Source: CAWEWH01 sp963812775 (lineage in GTDB: Bacteria; Pseudomonadota; Alphaproteobacteria; Rhizobiales; Beijerinckiaceae). Taken from it: DNA of 64,000 nt. Each line of letters starts with the position of its first letter. Within the stretch, counting starts at the first letter, position 1. The stretch spans positions 372,001 through 436,000 of the forward strand of contig CAWEWH010000001.1 in assembly GCA_963812775.1 (NCBI GenBank), in the 5' to 3' direction. Below, in pieces: positions 16,416 through 25,084 of this stretch. A program made the position numbers and the translations under genes. Below the pieces are notes generated by a model. The model was not told the DNA's origin, made no database searches, and saw only the letters and a program-made list of their open reading frames with translations.

Positions 16416-17597
16416 TTGGGGCCCCATGATCCCATCATCATCGTCGGCGCCGGCATCGGCGGCCTGACGGCCGCACTGGCGCTCGCCCGGCGCGGCCACA
16501 CGGTCACGGTGCTCGAGCGGCGCGCCACGCCGACCGAAGAAGGGGCCGGCATCCAGCTTTCGCCCAATGCCGGGCGCGTCCTCGCCGGTCTCGGCCTCGA
16601 CGACGCCATTGGCCAGAGCGCCATCGAGCCGGCCCGCATCGTCGTGCGCGCCATGACCGGCGGCGAGCCGATCGGCGCGCTCCCGCTCGGCGCCGCCATG
16701 CGGCGGCGTTACGGCGCTCCCTATCGGGTGATCCACCGGGCCGATCTGCACGCCGTTCTATTGGCGGCGGCTGAACGCGCGCCGACCATCTCGCTCCACC
16801 TCGGGCATGACGTGATGGCGGCCGAGACGCTGGCCGATGCGGCGAACCTCTCCGTGCGGGTCGCGGGCGGTCGCGACGCCACGATGACCGCGCCGCTCGC
16901 CATCGGGGCCGACGGCCTTTGGTCGATGATGCGCCGCGCGGTGGGCGACGACCGCGAGCCGCGTTTCCAGAATCTTCTCGCCTGGCGCGCCACGCTCGCC
17001 ATCGACGCGGCGCCCGCCGTGCTGCGCGGCAACGAGATCAATCTGTGGCTCGGACCCGACGCCCATGTCGTGCATTATCCGGTGGCCGGCGGCCGCCTCG
17101 TCAACATCGTGGTCATCCTGCGGGCGACGAAGCCGGTCGAAGGCTGGTCGGCGCCCGCCGACGGCACCGCGCTCGCCCGCCGCCTCGTCAACGCCCCGGC
17201 GCATCTCTACAAGCTGATCGCCGCCGCGCCGGAATGGCGCGCCTGGTCGCTCTACGATCTGGCGCCGCCACCCGCCTGGCGGCGCGGCCGGCTCGTGCTC
17301 GTGGGCGACGCCGCCCATCCGGTGCTGCCGTTCTTGGCGCAAGGCGGTGCGCTCGCCATCGAGGATGCGGCCGTGCTGGCCGACAAGCTCGCGGCGTCGG
17401 CAAGCATCGAGGCCGCGCTCGCTGCCTACGAGCAGGCGCGCCGTCCGCGCGCCGTGCGCGTCGCCAACGCGGCGCGCCGCAACGGCCGCCTCTACCATCT
17501 GTCGGGGCCGCTGACGCTGGTGCGCGACCTTGCCATTGGCGCGGCCGGCCTATGGGTCATCAGGCGGTACGATTGGATTTTCCGCTGGCGGAACTGA
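16416..17597 (+). CDS. FAD-dependent aromatic monooxygenase-like protein
   Basis: 393 residues. The Rossmann GAGIGGLTAALALARRGH opens the protein and ends in VLERR (ADP-ribose binding). GADGLWSMMRRA is the second nucleotide motif and GDAAHPVLPFLAQGG (about residue 298) the class A flavin monooxygenase GD motif, as in salicylate and 6-hydroxynicotinate hydroxylases. It should hydroxylate or decarboxylate a small aromatic using NAD(P)H and O2; the substrate is unknown. TTG at 16416 is the only possible start downstream of an in-frame stop. Confidence 0.88.
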   Translation: MGPHDPIIIVGAGIGGLTAALALARRGHTVTVLERRATPTEEGAGIQLSPNAGRVLAGLGLDDAIGQSAIEPARIVVRAMTGGEPIGALPLGAAMRRRYGAPYRVIHRADLHAVLLAAAERAPTISLHLGHDVMAAETLADAANLSVRVAGGRDATMTAPLAIGADGLWSMMRRAVGDDREPRFQNLLAWRATLAIDAAPAVLRGNEINLWLGPDAHVVHYPVAGGRLVNIVVILRATKPVEGWSAPADGTALARRLVNAPAHLYKLIAAAPEWRAWSLYDLAPPPAWRRGRLVLVGDAAHPVLPFLAQGGALAIEDAAVLADKLAASASIEAALAAYEQARRPRAVRVANAARRNGRLYHLSGPLTLVRDLAIGAAGLWVIRRYDWIFRWRN

Positions 17598-17607
17598 CGG
17601 CCGGGTG

Positions 17608-18553
17608 TCATGCCGCCTTGGTGAGGCGATCGATCTCGGCCATGTCGTCGGCGCTCAGCGCCAGTTGCGCCGCCTTGACGTTCTGCTCGACCTGCTCGGG
17701 CAACGTGGCGCCGGCGATGACGCTCGCCGTGGTCGGCCGCGCCAAGAGCCAGCTGAGGGCGACCTCGAGCATGCTGACGCCACGTTTGGCGCAGAACTGC
17801 TCGAGGCGCTCGACGATGGCCCAATTCGCGTCGGTCATGTAGCGGTCGGCGAGCCGCTTCACCAAGGCAAGCCGCCCGCTCTGCGGCGCGCTGCCACGCT
17901 TGTACTTGCCGGTGAGCAGGCCGCTGGCCAGCGGGAAGTATGGCAACAGGCCGAGGCCGTAGGCTTGCGCCGCCGGCACCAGCTCGCGCTCGATGTCGCG
18001 CACCACGAGGCTGTACTCGTCCTGATACGGACACGAAGGCGGAGGCGCCGAGCTCCTTCGCGAGGTAGTGCGCATCGCACCACCTGCCAGGCCGCCATGT
18101 TGGAGCAGCCGATGTAGCGGACCTTGCCCTGGCGGACGAGCTCGTCGAGGGCGCGCAGCGTCTCGTCGATCGGCGTCAGCGGGATCGGGCCGGTGCAGCT
18201 GGTAGAGGTCGATCCAGTCGGTCTTGAGCCGGCGCAGGCTGTCCTCGACCGCGCGTCATGATGTAGCGCCGCGAGGCGCCCATCTTCACGCCATCCTCGT
18301 CCATCGGCATGCCGAACTTGGTGGCCAGCACAATGTCCTTGCGCCTGTCGCCGAGGATCTGGCCCAGCACCGTCTCGGAGCCGCCCTGGTTGCCGTAGAC
18401 GTCGGCGGTGTCGAAGAGCGTGATGCCGTGGTCGAGCGCCTTGTGGACGACCGGCGCGTCCGCTTCGACGTCGAGCCGCTGGCCGAAATTGTTGCAGCCG
18501 AGCCCGACGACCGAGACCCTCAAGCCCGATTTTCCGACATTGCGTATGAGCAT
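17608..18553 (-). pseudogene. Aldo/keto reductase, broken by four frameshifts
   Basis: Recombined, the pieces give one normal aldo/keto reductase of about 310 residues starting MLIRNVGKSGLRVSVVGLGC at 18553. It has the catalytic Asp and Tyr in FDTADVYGN, Lys in ATKFGMP, then DWIDLYQLHRPDPLTP, IGCSNMAAWQ, FVSYQDEYSLV and LARPTTASVIAGA. Frame is lost near 18250, 18185, 18080 and 18035; each break is repaired by deleting one base. A natural pseudogene with four pure insertions and no other damage would be remarkable, so this is probably an intact NADPH-dependent carbonyl reductase in the organism. Confidence 0.8.
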
Positions 18554-18664
18554 GCTCTTCCCCCGCGCGTGGGCGCGGACGCTAGAGCGGGAATTCGAGA
18601 GGATCAATGGGCAGGACGGCGGCCTTGCCGTCCCGGCCGAAGCGGCGCCGCGCCGGGGTGTGTG

Positions 18665-19261
18665 CTACGTGCTCGGCTTGCCCCAGAGCTGCTCGAGGCG
18701 CTGATCGCGGCCGCAATTCCAGCGGTAGAACTTGTACTGGCTGGCATGCGTGACGTGATAGTTCTGGTGGTAGTCCTCGGCCGCATAGAACGGCACTGCC
18801 TGGAGGACGGCGGTCACCACCGGCCGCTTGAATTTCTCCTCCACCGTCTTCTTGGAGGCTTCGGCCAGGCCCTTCTCCTCCTCGTTGCCGTAGAAGACGG
18901 CGCCGAGATACGAGGAGCCCTTGTCGCAGAACTGCCCGATCGGATCGAACGGATCGACGTTGCGCCAGAAATAATCGAGCAGCTGGGCGTAGGTGACCTT
19001 GCTCGGGTCGTAGGTCACCTGCGCCGCCTCGCGATGGCCGGTCTTGCCGGCGACGACCTCCCGGTAGGTCGGGTTGACGGTCATGCCGCCGGTATAGCCG
19101 GACACCACGGCGGTCACGCCGGGCACCTTGAGGAAATCGGCCTGCGTGCACCAGAAGCAGCCCGACGCGAAGATGGCGGTGCGCTTCTCCTGTGCCGACG
19201 GCGAGCCGATGAAGGCGAGCACAAGGGCGGCGCCGAGCGCAATGCTTCGCATGGGGTTCAT
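18665..19261 (-). CDS. msrA: Peptide-methionine (S)-S-oxide reductase, exported
   Basis: 198 residues. The signal peptide (about 1-24, ending SPSAQ) puts it in the periplasm. The catalytic motif SGCFWCTQADF carries the resolving-type cysteine active site; GYTGGMTVNPTYREVVAGKTGHREAAQV is split into the usual MsrA recognition strands and PFDPIGQFCDKGSSY is conserved. It reduces the S-epimer of methionine sulfoxide in proteins. It sits 10 bp downstream of msrB, forming a two-gene periplasmic repair operon. Confidence 0.95.
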   Translation of the reverse strand: MNPMRSIALGAALVLAFIGSPSAQEKRTAIFASGCFWCTQADFLKVPGVTAVVSGYTGGMTVNPTYREVVAGKTGHREAAQVTYDPSKVTYAQLLDYFWRNVDPFDPIGQFCDKGSSYLGAVFYGNEEEKGLAEASKKTVEEKFKRPVVTAVLQAVPFYAAEDYHQNYHVTHASQYKFYRWNCGRDQRLEQLWGKPST

Positions 19262-19271
19262 GGCTCTGTCC

Positions 19272-19790
19272 TCAGGAGGGCGACGGCTCGGTGGCGCCGG
19301 GCGCGAACGTCATGGCGAGGCCGTTCATGCAATAGCGCAGCCCGGTGGGCGGCGGGCCGTCGTTGAAGACGTGGCCGAGATGGCCGCCGCAGCGCCGACA
19401 ATGCACCTCCGTGCGCGTCATGAAGAAGCTCTTGTCGTCGGACGTGCCGACCGCGTTGTCGAGAGGCTTGAAGAAGCTCGGCCAGCCGGTGCCGCTCTCG
19501 AACTTGGTGGTCGACGAGAACAGCGGCAGGGCGCAGCCGGCGCAGCTGAAGAGGCCGGCGCGCTTCTCCTTGTCGAGTGGACTGGTGCCGGCCCGTTCCG
19601 TGCCGTGTTGGCGCAGCACGTAGAACTGCTCGGGCGTCAGCTGCTTCTTCCACTCGTCGTCGCTCTTGGCGATCTCGAATGTCTTCTTGGCGTCGGGCGC
19701 CGCCTTCGTTGCCCTGCCGAACAGGCTCATGGCGAAAACTCCTCCGACGATGGCGGTTCCCGTGAGGAAAAACCTGCGACTCGTCTGCAT
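19272..19790 (-). CDS. msrB: Peptide-methionine (R)-S-oxide reductase with Tat signal
   Basis: 172 residues reduce the R-epimer of methionine sulfoxide. The N-terminus TSRRFFLTGTAIVGGVFA is a twin-arginine signal, so the protein is exported folded. Zinc ligands are in CAGCALPLF and CRRCGGHLGHVF; the catalytic Cys is in GLRYCMNGLAM. I choose ATG at 19790, behind AAGGA, over one six codons upstream. msrA follows after 10 bp; the pair covers both sulfoxide stereoisomers in the cell envelope, with electron supply not encoded here. Confidence 0.94.
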   Translation of the reverse strand: MQTSRRFFLTGTAIVGGVFAMSLFGRATKAAPDAKKTFEIAKSDDEWKKQLTPEQFYVLRQHGTERAGTSPLDKEKRAGLFSCAGCALPLFSSTTKFESGTGWPSFFKPLDNAVGTSDDKSFFMTRTEVHCRRCGGHLGHVFNDGPPPTGLRYCMNGLAMTFAPGATEPSPS

Positions 19791-19992
19791 GGTTCGATCC
19801 TTGTCCATGACAATGCTGCCTCGCCGGCGCGGCGCCGTCGAGAGCCTTTACGCGCAAAGCAGCGTTCAGGTTTCTATATGGGGCGGATCGGGGCGATCGG
19901 CACCTCACAAGGGCGCGAACGGCCGGTGAGGCGCGCTGACGGACGCGTGATGCGAGCCGGTTTCAGGGATCGAAGTCAGCAATCGGTAACTC

Positions 19993-20021
19993 AGAGCATG
20001 ATCCAAACCGGACCATGCTCT
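19993..20021. repeat. Hairpin flanking the palindromic repeat
   Basis: Twelve-bp inverted repeat with one mismatch (19993-20004 with 20010-20021), followed on the plus strand by TTGTTTTTT. It directly precedes repeat copy B and could act as a terminator; AGAGCATG-type hairpins like this are common intergenic elements in related genomes. Confidence 0.6.
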
Positions 20022-20030
20022 TTGTTTTTT

Positions 20031-20086
20031 GATTTGGCGCATGATCTTACCCGAAAACCGCCCACACTTTTCGGGATCATGCGCTA
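20031..20086. repeat. 56-bp palindromic intergenic repeat, copy B
   Basis: Second copy of the element at 16059-16114, four mismatches in 56 bases and the same orientation. Its last bases CTA (20084-20086) provide the stop codon of the minus-strand membrane protease-like gene, so the element has inserted or been retained right at a gene end. Confidence 0.85.
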
Positions 20087-21073
20087 GAGCGACCCTGTGG
20101 GTGGGTCCTTGGTCTCCGACACCTGGCTGATCATGAGCCTGGCGCGCAGGTCCATGACCACCTCGCCGACCAGGCCTTCGGCCATCAGTTCGCCGGCCGA
20201 TCGCTCCCACATGCTCTCAGCCGGCACCGCCTTGATCTTGGCGATCGTGTCGGCCGGCACGCCGAGGCTGACATAGAGGTCGCTCATGGCCTGGACGGCT
20301 TCCCCGTCGCCCGCAATGCCGATGGCCGTGTGGAAGCCGAGCGTGCCATTGGGGCCGAGCCAGCGCTCGCGCCCGGCCAGGAACGCGAAGGTGCAGGCCG
20401 ACTTGCAATGGTCCGACACGTAGGTGACGAGCTGGCGTTCCTTGATGAGGGCGGCGAGCCGCTTGCCGGCATCGACGAAGCCGCCGACGCTGGTGAGATG
20501 GACGACGCGGATGTTGGGATTGCGGGCGAGCTCTTCGGCGACCTTGTCGACCATCTGCTTGCCGAACAGGCCCGAGACCGACAGCACGCCGTCCGTCTCG
20601 ACAACAACCGTGAAGTCGGTCTGCACCGCCTCCTCGAGCGTGAGGAGACGCTGCGCCTTCTTGAATTCCTCCCACGTGCTCGGAGCGTCCGAGACCTCGT
20701 AGGCGGCGAGACCGGCGACGAGCGCATAGGCGCCATAGGCAAGGATACGGCGGCCGCCGCCGCGCACGTGGCGGGTGGCGCTGCGCCACAGGCCGACGAG
20801 CTGCCACACGGTGAGCGGCGTGCCGAGGGCGTAGACCGCCACCATGAACACAAGCCATAGGTAGATTTCGGGCCGCACCTCTCCGTTGACGAAGAACATG
20901 GCTGCCGCCAACGGCACGAGCAGGGCAATCGCGAAGGCAATGGTGACGCCGATGCAGTTGACGAAGAAGGCGCGCGCCAGCGAGACCTCGCCGCGCCAGC
21001 TGCGGGCGATGTAGCCCGAGTGTCGGGCCGGTGTCGTCTCGGGCGCGAGGGCGGCGTCCACGGGAGTGTCCAT
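20084..21073 (-). CDS. Membrane-anchored ClpP/crotonase-like protein (COG3904-like)
   Basis: 329 residues. The N-terminal half has about four membrane segments (residues 35-62, 70-90, 105-125). The C-terminal half is a ClpP-like fold: RVVHLTSVGGFVDAGKRLA, then the nucleophile region DHCKSACTFAFLAG, and FHTA. This is the layout of COG3904 predicted periplasmic proteins, in which a SAC serine is the likely nucleophile; proteolysis is unproven. The stop codon lies inside a dispersed palindromic repeat, so the true C-terminus may once have been different. Transcribed alone. Confidence 0.75.
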   Translation of the reverse strand: MDTPVDAALAPETTPARHSGYIARSWRGEVSLARAFFVNCIGVTIAFAIALLVPLAAAMFFVNGEVRPEIYLWLVFMVAVYALGTPLTVWQLVGLWRSATRHVRGGGRRILAYGAYALVAGLAAYEVSDAPSTWEEFKKAQRLLTLEEAVQTDFTVVVETDGVLSVSGLFGKQMVDKVAEELARNPNIRVVHLTSVGGFVDAGKRLAALIKERQLVTYVSDHCKSACTFAFLAGRERWLGPNGTLGFHTAIGIAGDGEAVQAMSDLYVSLGVPADTIAKIKAVPAESMWERSAGELMAEGLVGEVVMDLRARLMISQVSETKDPPTGSL

Positions 21074-21152
21074 GGCATTGGCTTAGCCGCGCTTTCGGCG
21101 GCGCGATGCGCGCCGGCGCACGAGCGGAGGGTGGCGGGTGGCCACGCGCGCC

Positions 21153-21304
21153 CACCCTCCCCTTGAGGGGGAGGGTCGGCGAGAACGCGAAGCGTTCGAG
21201 CCGGGGTGGGGTGATCTCATCACCATGAGCGTGTTTTTCACTCCACCCCGATACTCCTTCGCTTTGCTCAGGATCATCGACCCTCCCCCTCAAGGGGAAG
21301 GTGA
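21153..21304. repeat. 152-bp MITE-like palindromic element
   Basis: Two 26-bp arms (21153-21178 and 21279-21304) are inverted copies differing at one base, with the form CACCCTCCCCTTGAGGGGGA. Nested inside is a second inverted pair (CCGGGGTGGGGTG / CACTCCACCCCG). The whole sequence folds back on itself and encodes nothing. The size and nested arms resemble miniature inverted-repeat elements common in intergenic DNA of Hyphomicrobiales. Confidence 0.8.
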
Positions 21305-21319
21305 AGGAAGAGGCCACAC

Positions 21320-21768
21320 CCTCGTCCTCGTTTTCGCGGTTCGTGCGAACCCGAAGCATGGGAGCGGTGCGGCCCCGAATTCAGGAAGGGCCCACGCGGG
21401 AGGTCCGAGCGGCGGGCGCCAACGGCGCGAGCGCTCAGAGAAAGTATTTTGTTCAGGAGCCGCCGGGCCTAGCGCCCAGACCTCCCGCGCACGGTGTTTG
21501 AGGCTTACGCCCTTGCGCCCCTCGGCCACTTCGCGAGTCCGCAGGCGGTCTGACAAACCTACCCTTCACGGCAGGAGAACCGGACGGGTCGCTTCGGGCT
21601 TAGGCCGCCCCTTCTCCAGCCTGCGAGCCAGAGCTGAGGCCACCGCCCAACCCGCGCTGTGCCAGCGCAGGCCATCGAGACATCGCCACGCGTCACCGTG
21701 GGTCCTGTCTCTCTGCGGTCACCCACACTTGGCTCGCAAGGCCTTGCGCGCCCTTCCGGGGACCGGGT
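21320..21768 (-). ncRNA. Candidate structured non-coding transcript or dispersed repeat
   Basis: About 450 bp with no plausible reading frame but many self-complementary segments, such as CCTTGCGCGCCCTTCCGGGG and the facing pair GCGGGAGGTC / GACCTCCCGC. It lies immediately downstream of a strong minus-strand promoter with a LexA-type box. I believe related sequences occur repeatedly in Bradyrhizobium-like genomes, where they are often mis-annotated as small hypothetical proteins. That memory cannot be verified here. Boundaries are approximate. Confidence 0.4.
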
Positions 21769-21774
21769 ATGCCC

Positions 21775-21817
21775 AACATAGCCTGAGAGGCAACCCGCGT
21801 CAAGAACAAAATGAGAA
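21775..21817 (-). promoter_or_regulatory. LexA-type box adjoining a sigma-70-like promoter
   Basis: GAAC-N7-GAAC at 21803-21817 reads GTTC-N7-GTTC on the minus strand, exactly the alphaproteobacterial LexA consensus. Directly downstream on that strand are TTGACG (21797-21802), a 16-base spacer and TATGTT (21775-21780). The operator abuts the -35 element, a geometry expected for SOS repression of leftward transcription into the non-coding block at 21320-21768. Confidence 0.65.
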
Positions 21818-21830
21818 CATTTTGTCTCCG

Positions 21831-21917
21831 TCGTCATGCGCGGGCTTGGCCCGCGCATCCATGCCTTGTTGGCCAATACAGCAAGGCATGGATGGCCGGC
21901 ACAGGGCCCGCCATGAC
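21831..21917. repeat. Palindromic intergenic repeat
   Basis: Starts CGTCATGCGCGGGCTTGGCC and ends GGGCCCGCCATGACG, so the ends are complementary (CGTCATG / CATGACG, GGGC / GCCC). An inner pair CATGCCTTG / CAAGGCATG surrounds a short loop. It is an 87-bp hairpin element of the type scattered through related genomes, lying between the SOS-type promoter and the 3' end of the acetyltransferase gene. Confidence 0.75.
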
Positions 21918-21956
21918 GTGAAGAGGAATGGCCTGACCAACAGTGGTGGAATCGCT

Positions 21957-22547
21957 TCACGCCGCCAGCGCTGCGGCGGGCCGTTCGTAGCAGGGGACAA
22001 AACCCGGCGGTGGCGCGAGATCTTTCTCGAGCCGCACGAGGCCAGCACCGCGGCCGCGCCGCGCCACCGAGAAGCCGGTGTCCTGCGCCAATCCCAGCAT
22101 CGCCTTGTTGTCGTAGAGGGTGTCGGCGTAAAGCTGGCGCACGCCCGATGCCGCCGCATGGCATTCGAGCCGCTGCAGCAACAGGCGGCCGAGGCCCCTG
22201 CCCTGCCAGGCGTCCGCCACCGCGACCGCGAAGTCGGCGCCGCCTTCGTGGTCGACGACATAGCGCGCGTCGCCGACGATCTTCCCGGCGCCGCCCGCAA
22301 AGGTCTCGGCCACCAGCGCCAGGTGATCGCGATAGTTGAGCTGCGTGAACTGCGCGAGCAGATCGGGCGCGAGCTCCTTCAGGCCGCTGAAGAAGCGGCT
22401 GTGGCGCGCGCCCGGCGACAGCGCCCGCACAAAGGCCTGCGCCAATTCCGCGTCCTGCGGCAAGATGGGCCGGATGGTGACGCGCTCGCCCGACAGACGC
22501 ACCACGTCGATGAGCCCGACCGGATAGTGATGGATGGCGTAGGTCAT
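21957..22547 (-). CDS. GNAT family N-acetyltransferase
   Basis: 196 residues. The acetyl-CoA pyrophosphate loop is AWQGRGLGRLLLQRL (the RGxGxG/A motif, about residue 125), preceded by the strand DFAVAVAD and followed by YADTLYDNKAMLGLAQDTGF, the usual motif B region. The N-terminal SGERVTIRPILPQDAELAQA is typical of the group including protein and small-molecule acetyltransferases. Substrate unknown. I start at ATG 22547, seven codons inside the maximal frame. Confidence 0.88.
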   Translation of the reverse strand: MTYAIHHYPVGLIDVVRLSGERVTIRPILPQDAELAQAFVRALSPGARHSRFFSGLKELAPDLLAQFTQLNYRDHLALVAETFAGGAGKIVGDARYVVDHEGGADFAVAVADAWQGRGLGRLLLQRLECHAAASGVRQLYADTLYDNKAMLGLAQDTGFSVARRGRGAGLVRLEKDLAPPPGFVPCYERPAAALAA

Positions 22548-22708
22548 GGGGTCATTCCGCGTTCGCATCGCTCAAGGCCGGGATGCACGCGCAGGAACCC
22601 TCCGCCGTCATGGCCGACCTGGTGCCGGCCATCCGCGCCTAACGCGACAAGGCGCGGATGCCCGTGACGGGCATGACGCGGGGAGAACTGGGTGCGCCGA
22701 CTTGCTGG

Positions 22709-22978
22709 CTACTTCACCCGCCACCAGTCGGCGTCATAGAGCCGGCCGTTCTCGCGCCCGCCGCCATAGACGACGGACTCGATTTCCCGCGGGCTGATGC
22801 CGATATCCCTGAGCGTGGCGGCGTCGAGGGAATAGAGCTGGCGGATGGTCTCGCGCTGGGCGCGCCAACCGAGGAAGCGCTCCCACAGATGGTGAGCGAG
22901 ACCGGAGCGGTGCTCGACGGTCCGGTGCTCGATGACCGGTCCGGACGAAAGGCTGGAAGCGGTGTCTGCCCAAGCCAT
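22709..22978 (-). CDS. DUF1127 domain-containing protein
   Basis: 89 residues. The C-terminal half carries the DUF1127 motif: RAQRETIRQLYSLDAATLRD followed by IGISPREIESVVYG. Small DUF1127 proteins in alphaproteobacteria are arginine-rich and in some species affect phosphate and carbon metabolism or RNA turnover; the role here is unknown. GGAG lies seven bases before ATG. The gene is divergent from the LysR regulator at 23104, a recurring pairing in Hyphomicrobiales, so that regulator may control it. Confidence 0.9.
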   Translation of the reverse strand: MAWADTASSLSSGPVIEHRTVEHRSGLAHHLWERFLGWRAQRETIRQLYSLDAATLRDIGISPREIESVVYGGGRENGRLYDADWWRVK

Positions 22979-23103
22979 GGCAAATCTCCTTGAATTTCAT
23001 GAGCTATCATTCAGGATAACTCGTGTATGGGAGCTAATATGCCGCTGGTAAGTCTTGAAAACAAACGATATTATCTGCGCCGTCAGATTAGGAAACCTCA
23101 GCA

Positions 23104-24102
23104 ATGGCCCGCCCCCTGCCACCCCTCAATGCGCTGCGCGCCTTCGAAGTCATTGCCCGGCATATGAGTTTCGCCAAGGCCGCCGAGGAGCTGCACGTGA
23201 CCCCGGCGGCGCTCAGCCACCAGATCAAGGGGCTCGAGGACCAGCTCGGGCTCTCGCTGTTCCACCGCCGCACCCGGGCCATCGAGCTCACCGAGGCGGG
23301 GCGGATGCTCTATCCCGGCCTGCACGCCGGCTTCGAGGCGGTGCGCGAGGCGGTCGCCCGCCTCGACCGCGCCCGCCAGGACCGCGTGCTGGTGGTCAGC
23401 GCCACCCCTGGCCTCACCGCCAAATGGCTGGTGCCGCGCCTGTGGCGCTTCCTTGCCGCCCATCCCGACATCGACGCGCGCATCCAGGCCAACATGTCGT
23501 ATGCCGATTTCGGCAGCGACGGCGTCGACGTGGCGATCAGGCTGAGCAACGGCAAGCACCCCGATCTCCATGTCGAGGAGCTCATGGAGGATTGCATGCT
23601 GCCGGTGTGCAGCCCAAAGCTCCTGGCCGAGGGGCTGAAGACGCCGCACGATCTCGCCCGCTTTACCCTCATCCACTACGACATCCCCCTCGCCAACCCG
23701 ATGCCGCCGCTATGGACCGACTGGTTGCGGGCAGCCGGCGTCGAGGGCATCGATCCGACGCGCGGGCTGCACCTCAACGCCGCCGATCACGCCATCGAGG
23801 CGGCAGTGTCCGGCGCCGGCGTGGCGCTGTCGTTCAAGATCCTCGCCTCCGACGACGTGCATGCCGGGCGGCTGGTGAGGCCGTTCGGGCCGGAGATCGT
23901 CTCGGAGGACAAGCGCTATTTCTTCGCCTGCCCCAAGGGCCACGAGGCGCGCCCCAAGGTGCGCGCCTTCCGCGACTGGCTGTTCGCCGAGATGGCCGAC
24001 ACGCAAGGCGCGCTGGGCGGCGCTGGAGCGCAAGGCGGCGTGATGAAAGAGGCGTCGTCCTGGCGCCGGGGGAATTGTTCATGCCGCTCGACATCAAGGT
24101 GA
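23104..24102 (+). CDS. LysR-family regulator, GcvA-like
   Basis: 332 residues. The N-terminal winged helix-turn-helix is RPLPPLNALRAFEVIARHMS / FAKAAEELHVTPAALSHQIK, which is the GcvA-type opening; the periplasmic-binding-like effector domain spans about 90-300 (VLVVSATPGLTAKWLVPRLW, GVALSFKILASDDV). The last 30 residues (after ADTQGALGG) look unlike the family and overlap the next gene, so an unseen insertion may have extended the frame. AGGAA precedes the ATG. Divergent from DUF1127. Confidence 0.9.
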   Translation: MARPLPPLNALRAFEVIARHMSFAKAAEELHVTPAALSHQIKGLEDQLGLSLFHRRTRAIELTEAGRMLYPGLHAGFEAVREAVARLDRARQDRVLVVSATPGLTAKWLVPRLWRFLAAHPDIDARIQANMSYADFGSDGVDVAIRLSNGKHPDLHVEELMEDCMLPVCSPKLLAEGLKTPHDLARFTLIHYDIPLANPMPPLWTDWLRAAGVEGIDPTRGLHLNAADHAIEAAVSGAGVALSFKILASDDVHAGRLVRPFGPEIVSEDKRYFFACPKGHEARPKVRAFRDWLFAEMADTQGALGGAGAQGGVMKEASSWRRGNCSCRSTSR

Positions 24103-25084
24103 TGACGCGCAACCTCTATCTGGGGGCTGACCTTCAGGCGGTCATCACGCGCGGCGCTGACCAATCGCGATGCCGTGCCCAAGGAAGCGGCCGGCGCCTT
24201 TGCCCGGATCATGGCCGGCAATTTTCCCGCCCGCGCCGACTGCCTGGCGGCCGAGATCGCCGCCCACCGGCCGCATGTTGTCGGCCTTCAGGAAGCTTTC
24301 ATTGTGCGTCGGCGCAAGCCGTCGAGCCTGACGGTGCCACCCTTCAAGGAAGAGCCGGCGGACGACATTGTCGTCGACTTCGCGCAATCGCTCATCGGCA
24401 GCCTCGCGGCCCGCGGCCTCACCTATGTCAGCGCCGTTGCCACGCTTGGCAACGACAACCAAATCCCTGCCGGCACGCCGCCCGCCCTCGAAGACGTGCG
24501 CGTGACCGATCGCGAGGTGATCCTGATCGATGGCGGCTTGGCGGCGCGCGGTTTTGAGCTCACCGACGCCGGCGCCCACACCTTCGCGGCCAAGACCGCC
24601 TATGGCCCCTTCCAGGACATCCGCACCTGGGCGCATGTCGACCTCGTGGCCGGCGGGCGGCGGCTGCGCATCGTCTCGACGCACCTGCAGCCATTGGTAA
24701 CCGACAGCAGCGCGGCGTTGCAGCTGCAGCAGGCCGAAGAGCTCGTCGGCGCATGCCGGACGCCGCGACCCGATGATCGTCATCGGCGACTTCAACGCGC
24801 AAGCCCAGGGCGGCACGGCGGCAACCTACGCGTCCTTCGTCAACGCGGGGTTCAAGGATGCCTGGGTCGAGGCGGGTCAAGGACCCGGCCTCACCTGCAA
24901 GCCGGAAGAGCTGCGAGATCCGGCACGAGGCTTCGACCAACGCATCGACTATGTGATGTGCCGCAATGGCCTCACGCCAGTCGAAGCCATCGTCACCGGC
25001 AACGATCCGGCCAACCGCACCGCCTCGGGCCTGTGGCCATCCGACCACGGTGGCGTCGTCGCGACGCTCAGGCTGGACGCGTGA
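24081..25084 (+). pseudogene. Endonuclease/exonuclease/phosphatase family protein, two frameshifts
   Basis: Joined across shifts near 24155 and 24760 the sequence reads as one EEP-fold protein of about 333 residues: MPLDIKVMTRNLYLGADLQA, VVGLQEAFIV (metal-binding Glu), then MIVIGDFNAQ (catalytic Asp-Asn), RIDYVMCRNG and SDHGGVVATL (catalytic Asp-His). The first break is one extra G in a GC run; the second has the same sign. All active-site elements survive, so an intact phosphodiesterase or nuclease is likely in reality. No signal peptide is visible. It overlaps the LysR stop by 22 bp. Confidence 0.75.

Noticed and set aside
21559..22164. Small hypothetical proteins in the 21.3-21.8 kb block
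   Set aside because: Frames here are arginine-rich and overlap on both strands without ribosome binding sites; the block is better read as non-coding.
21138..22667. Plus-strand open frame of 509 codons across the repeat cluster
   Set aside because: It runs through palindromic repeats and then antisense to the acetyltransferase gene; the translation has no protein-like character.
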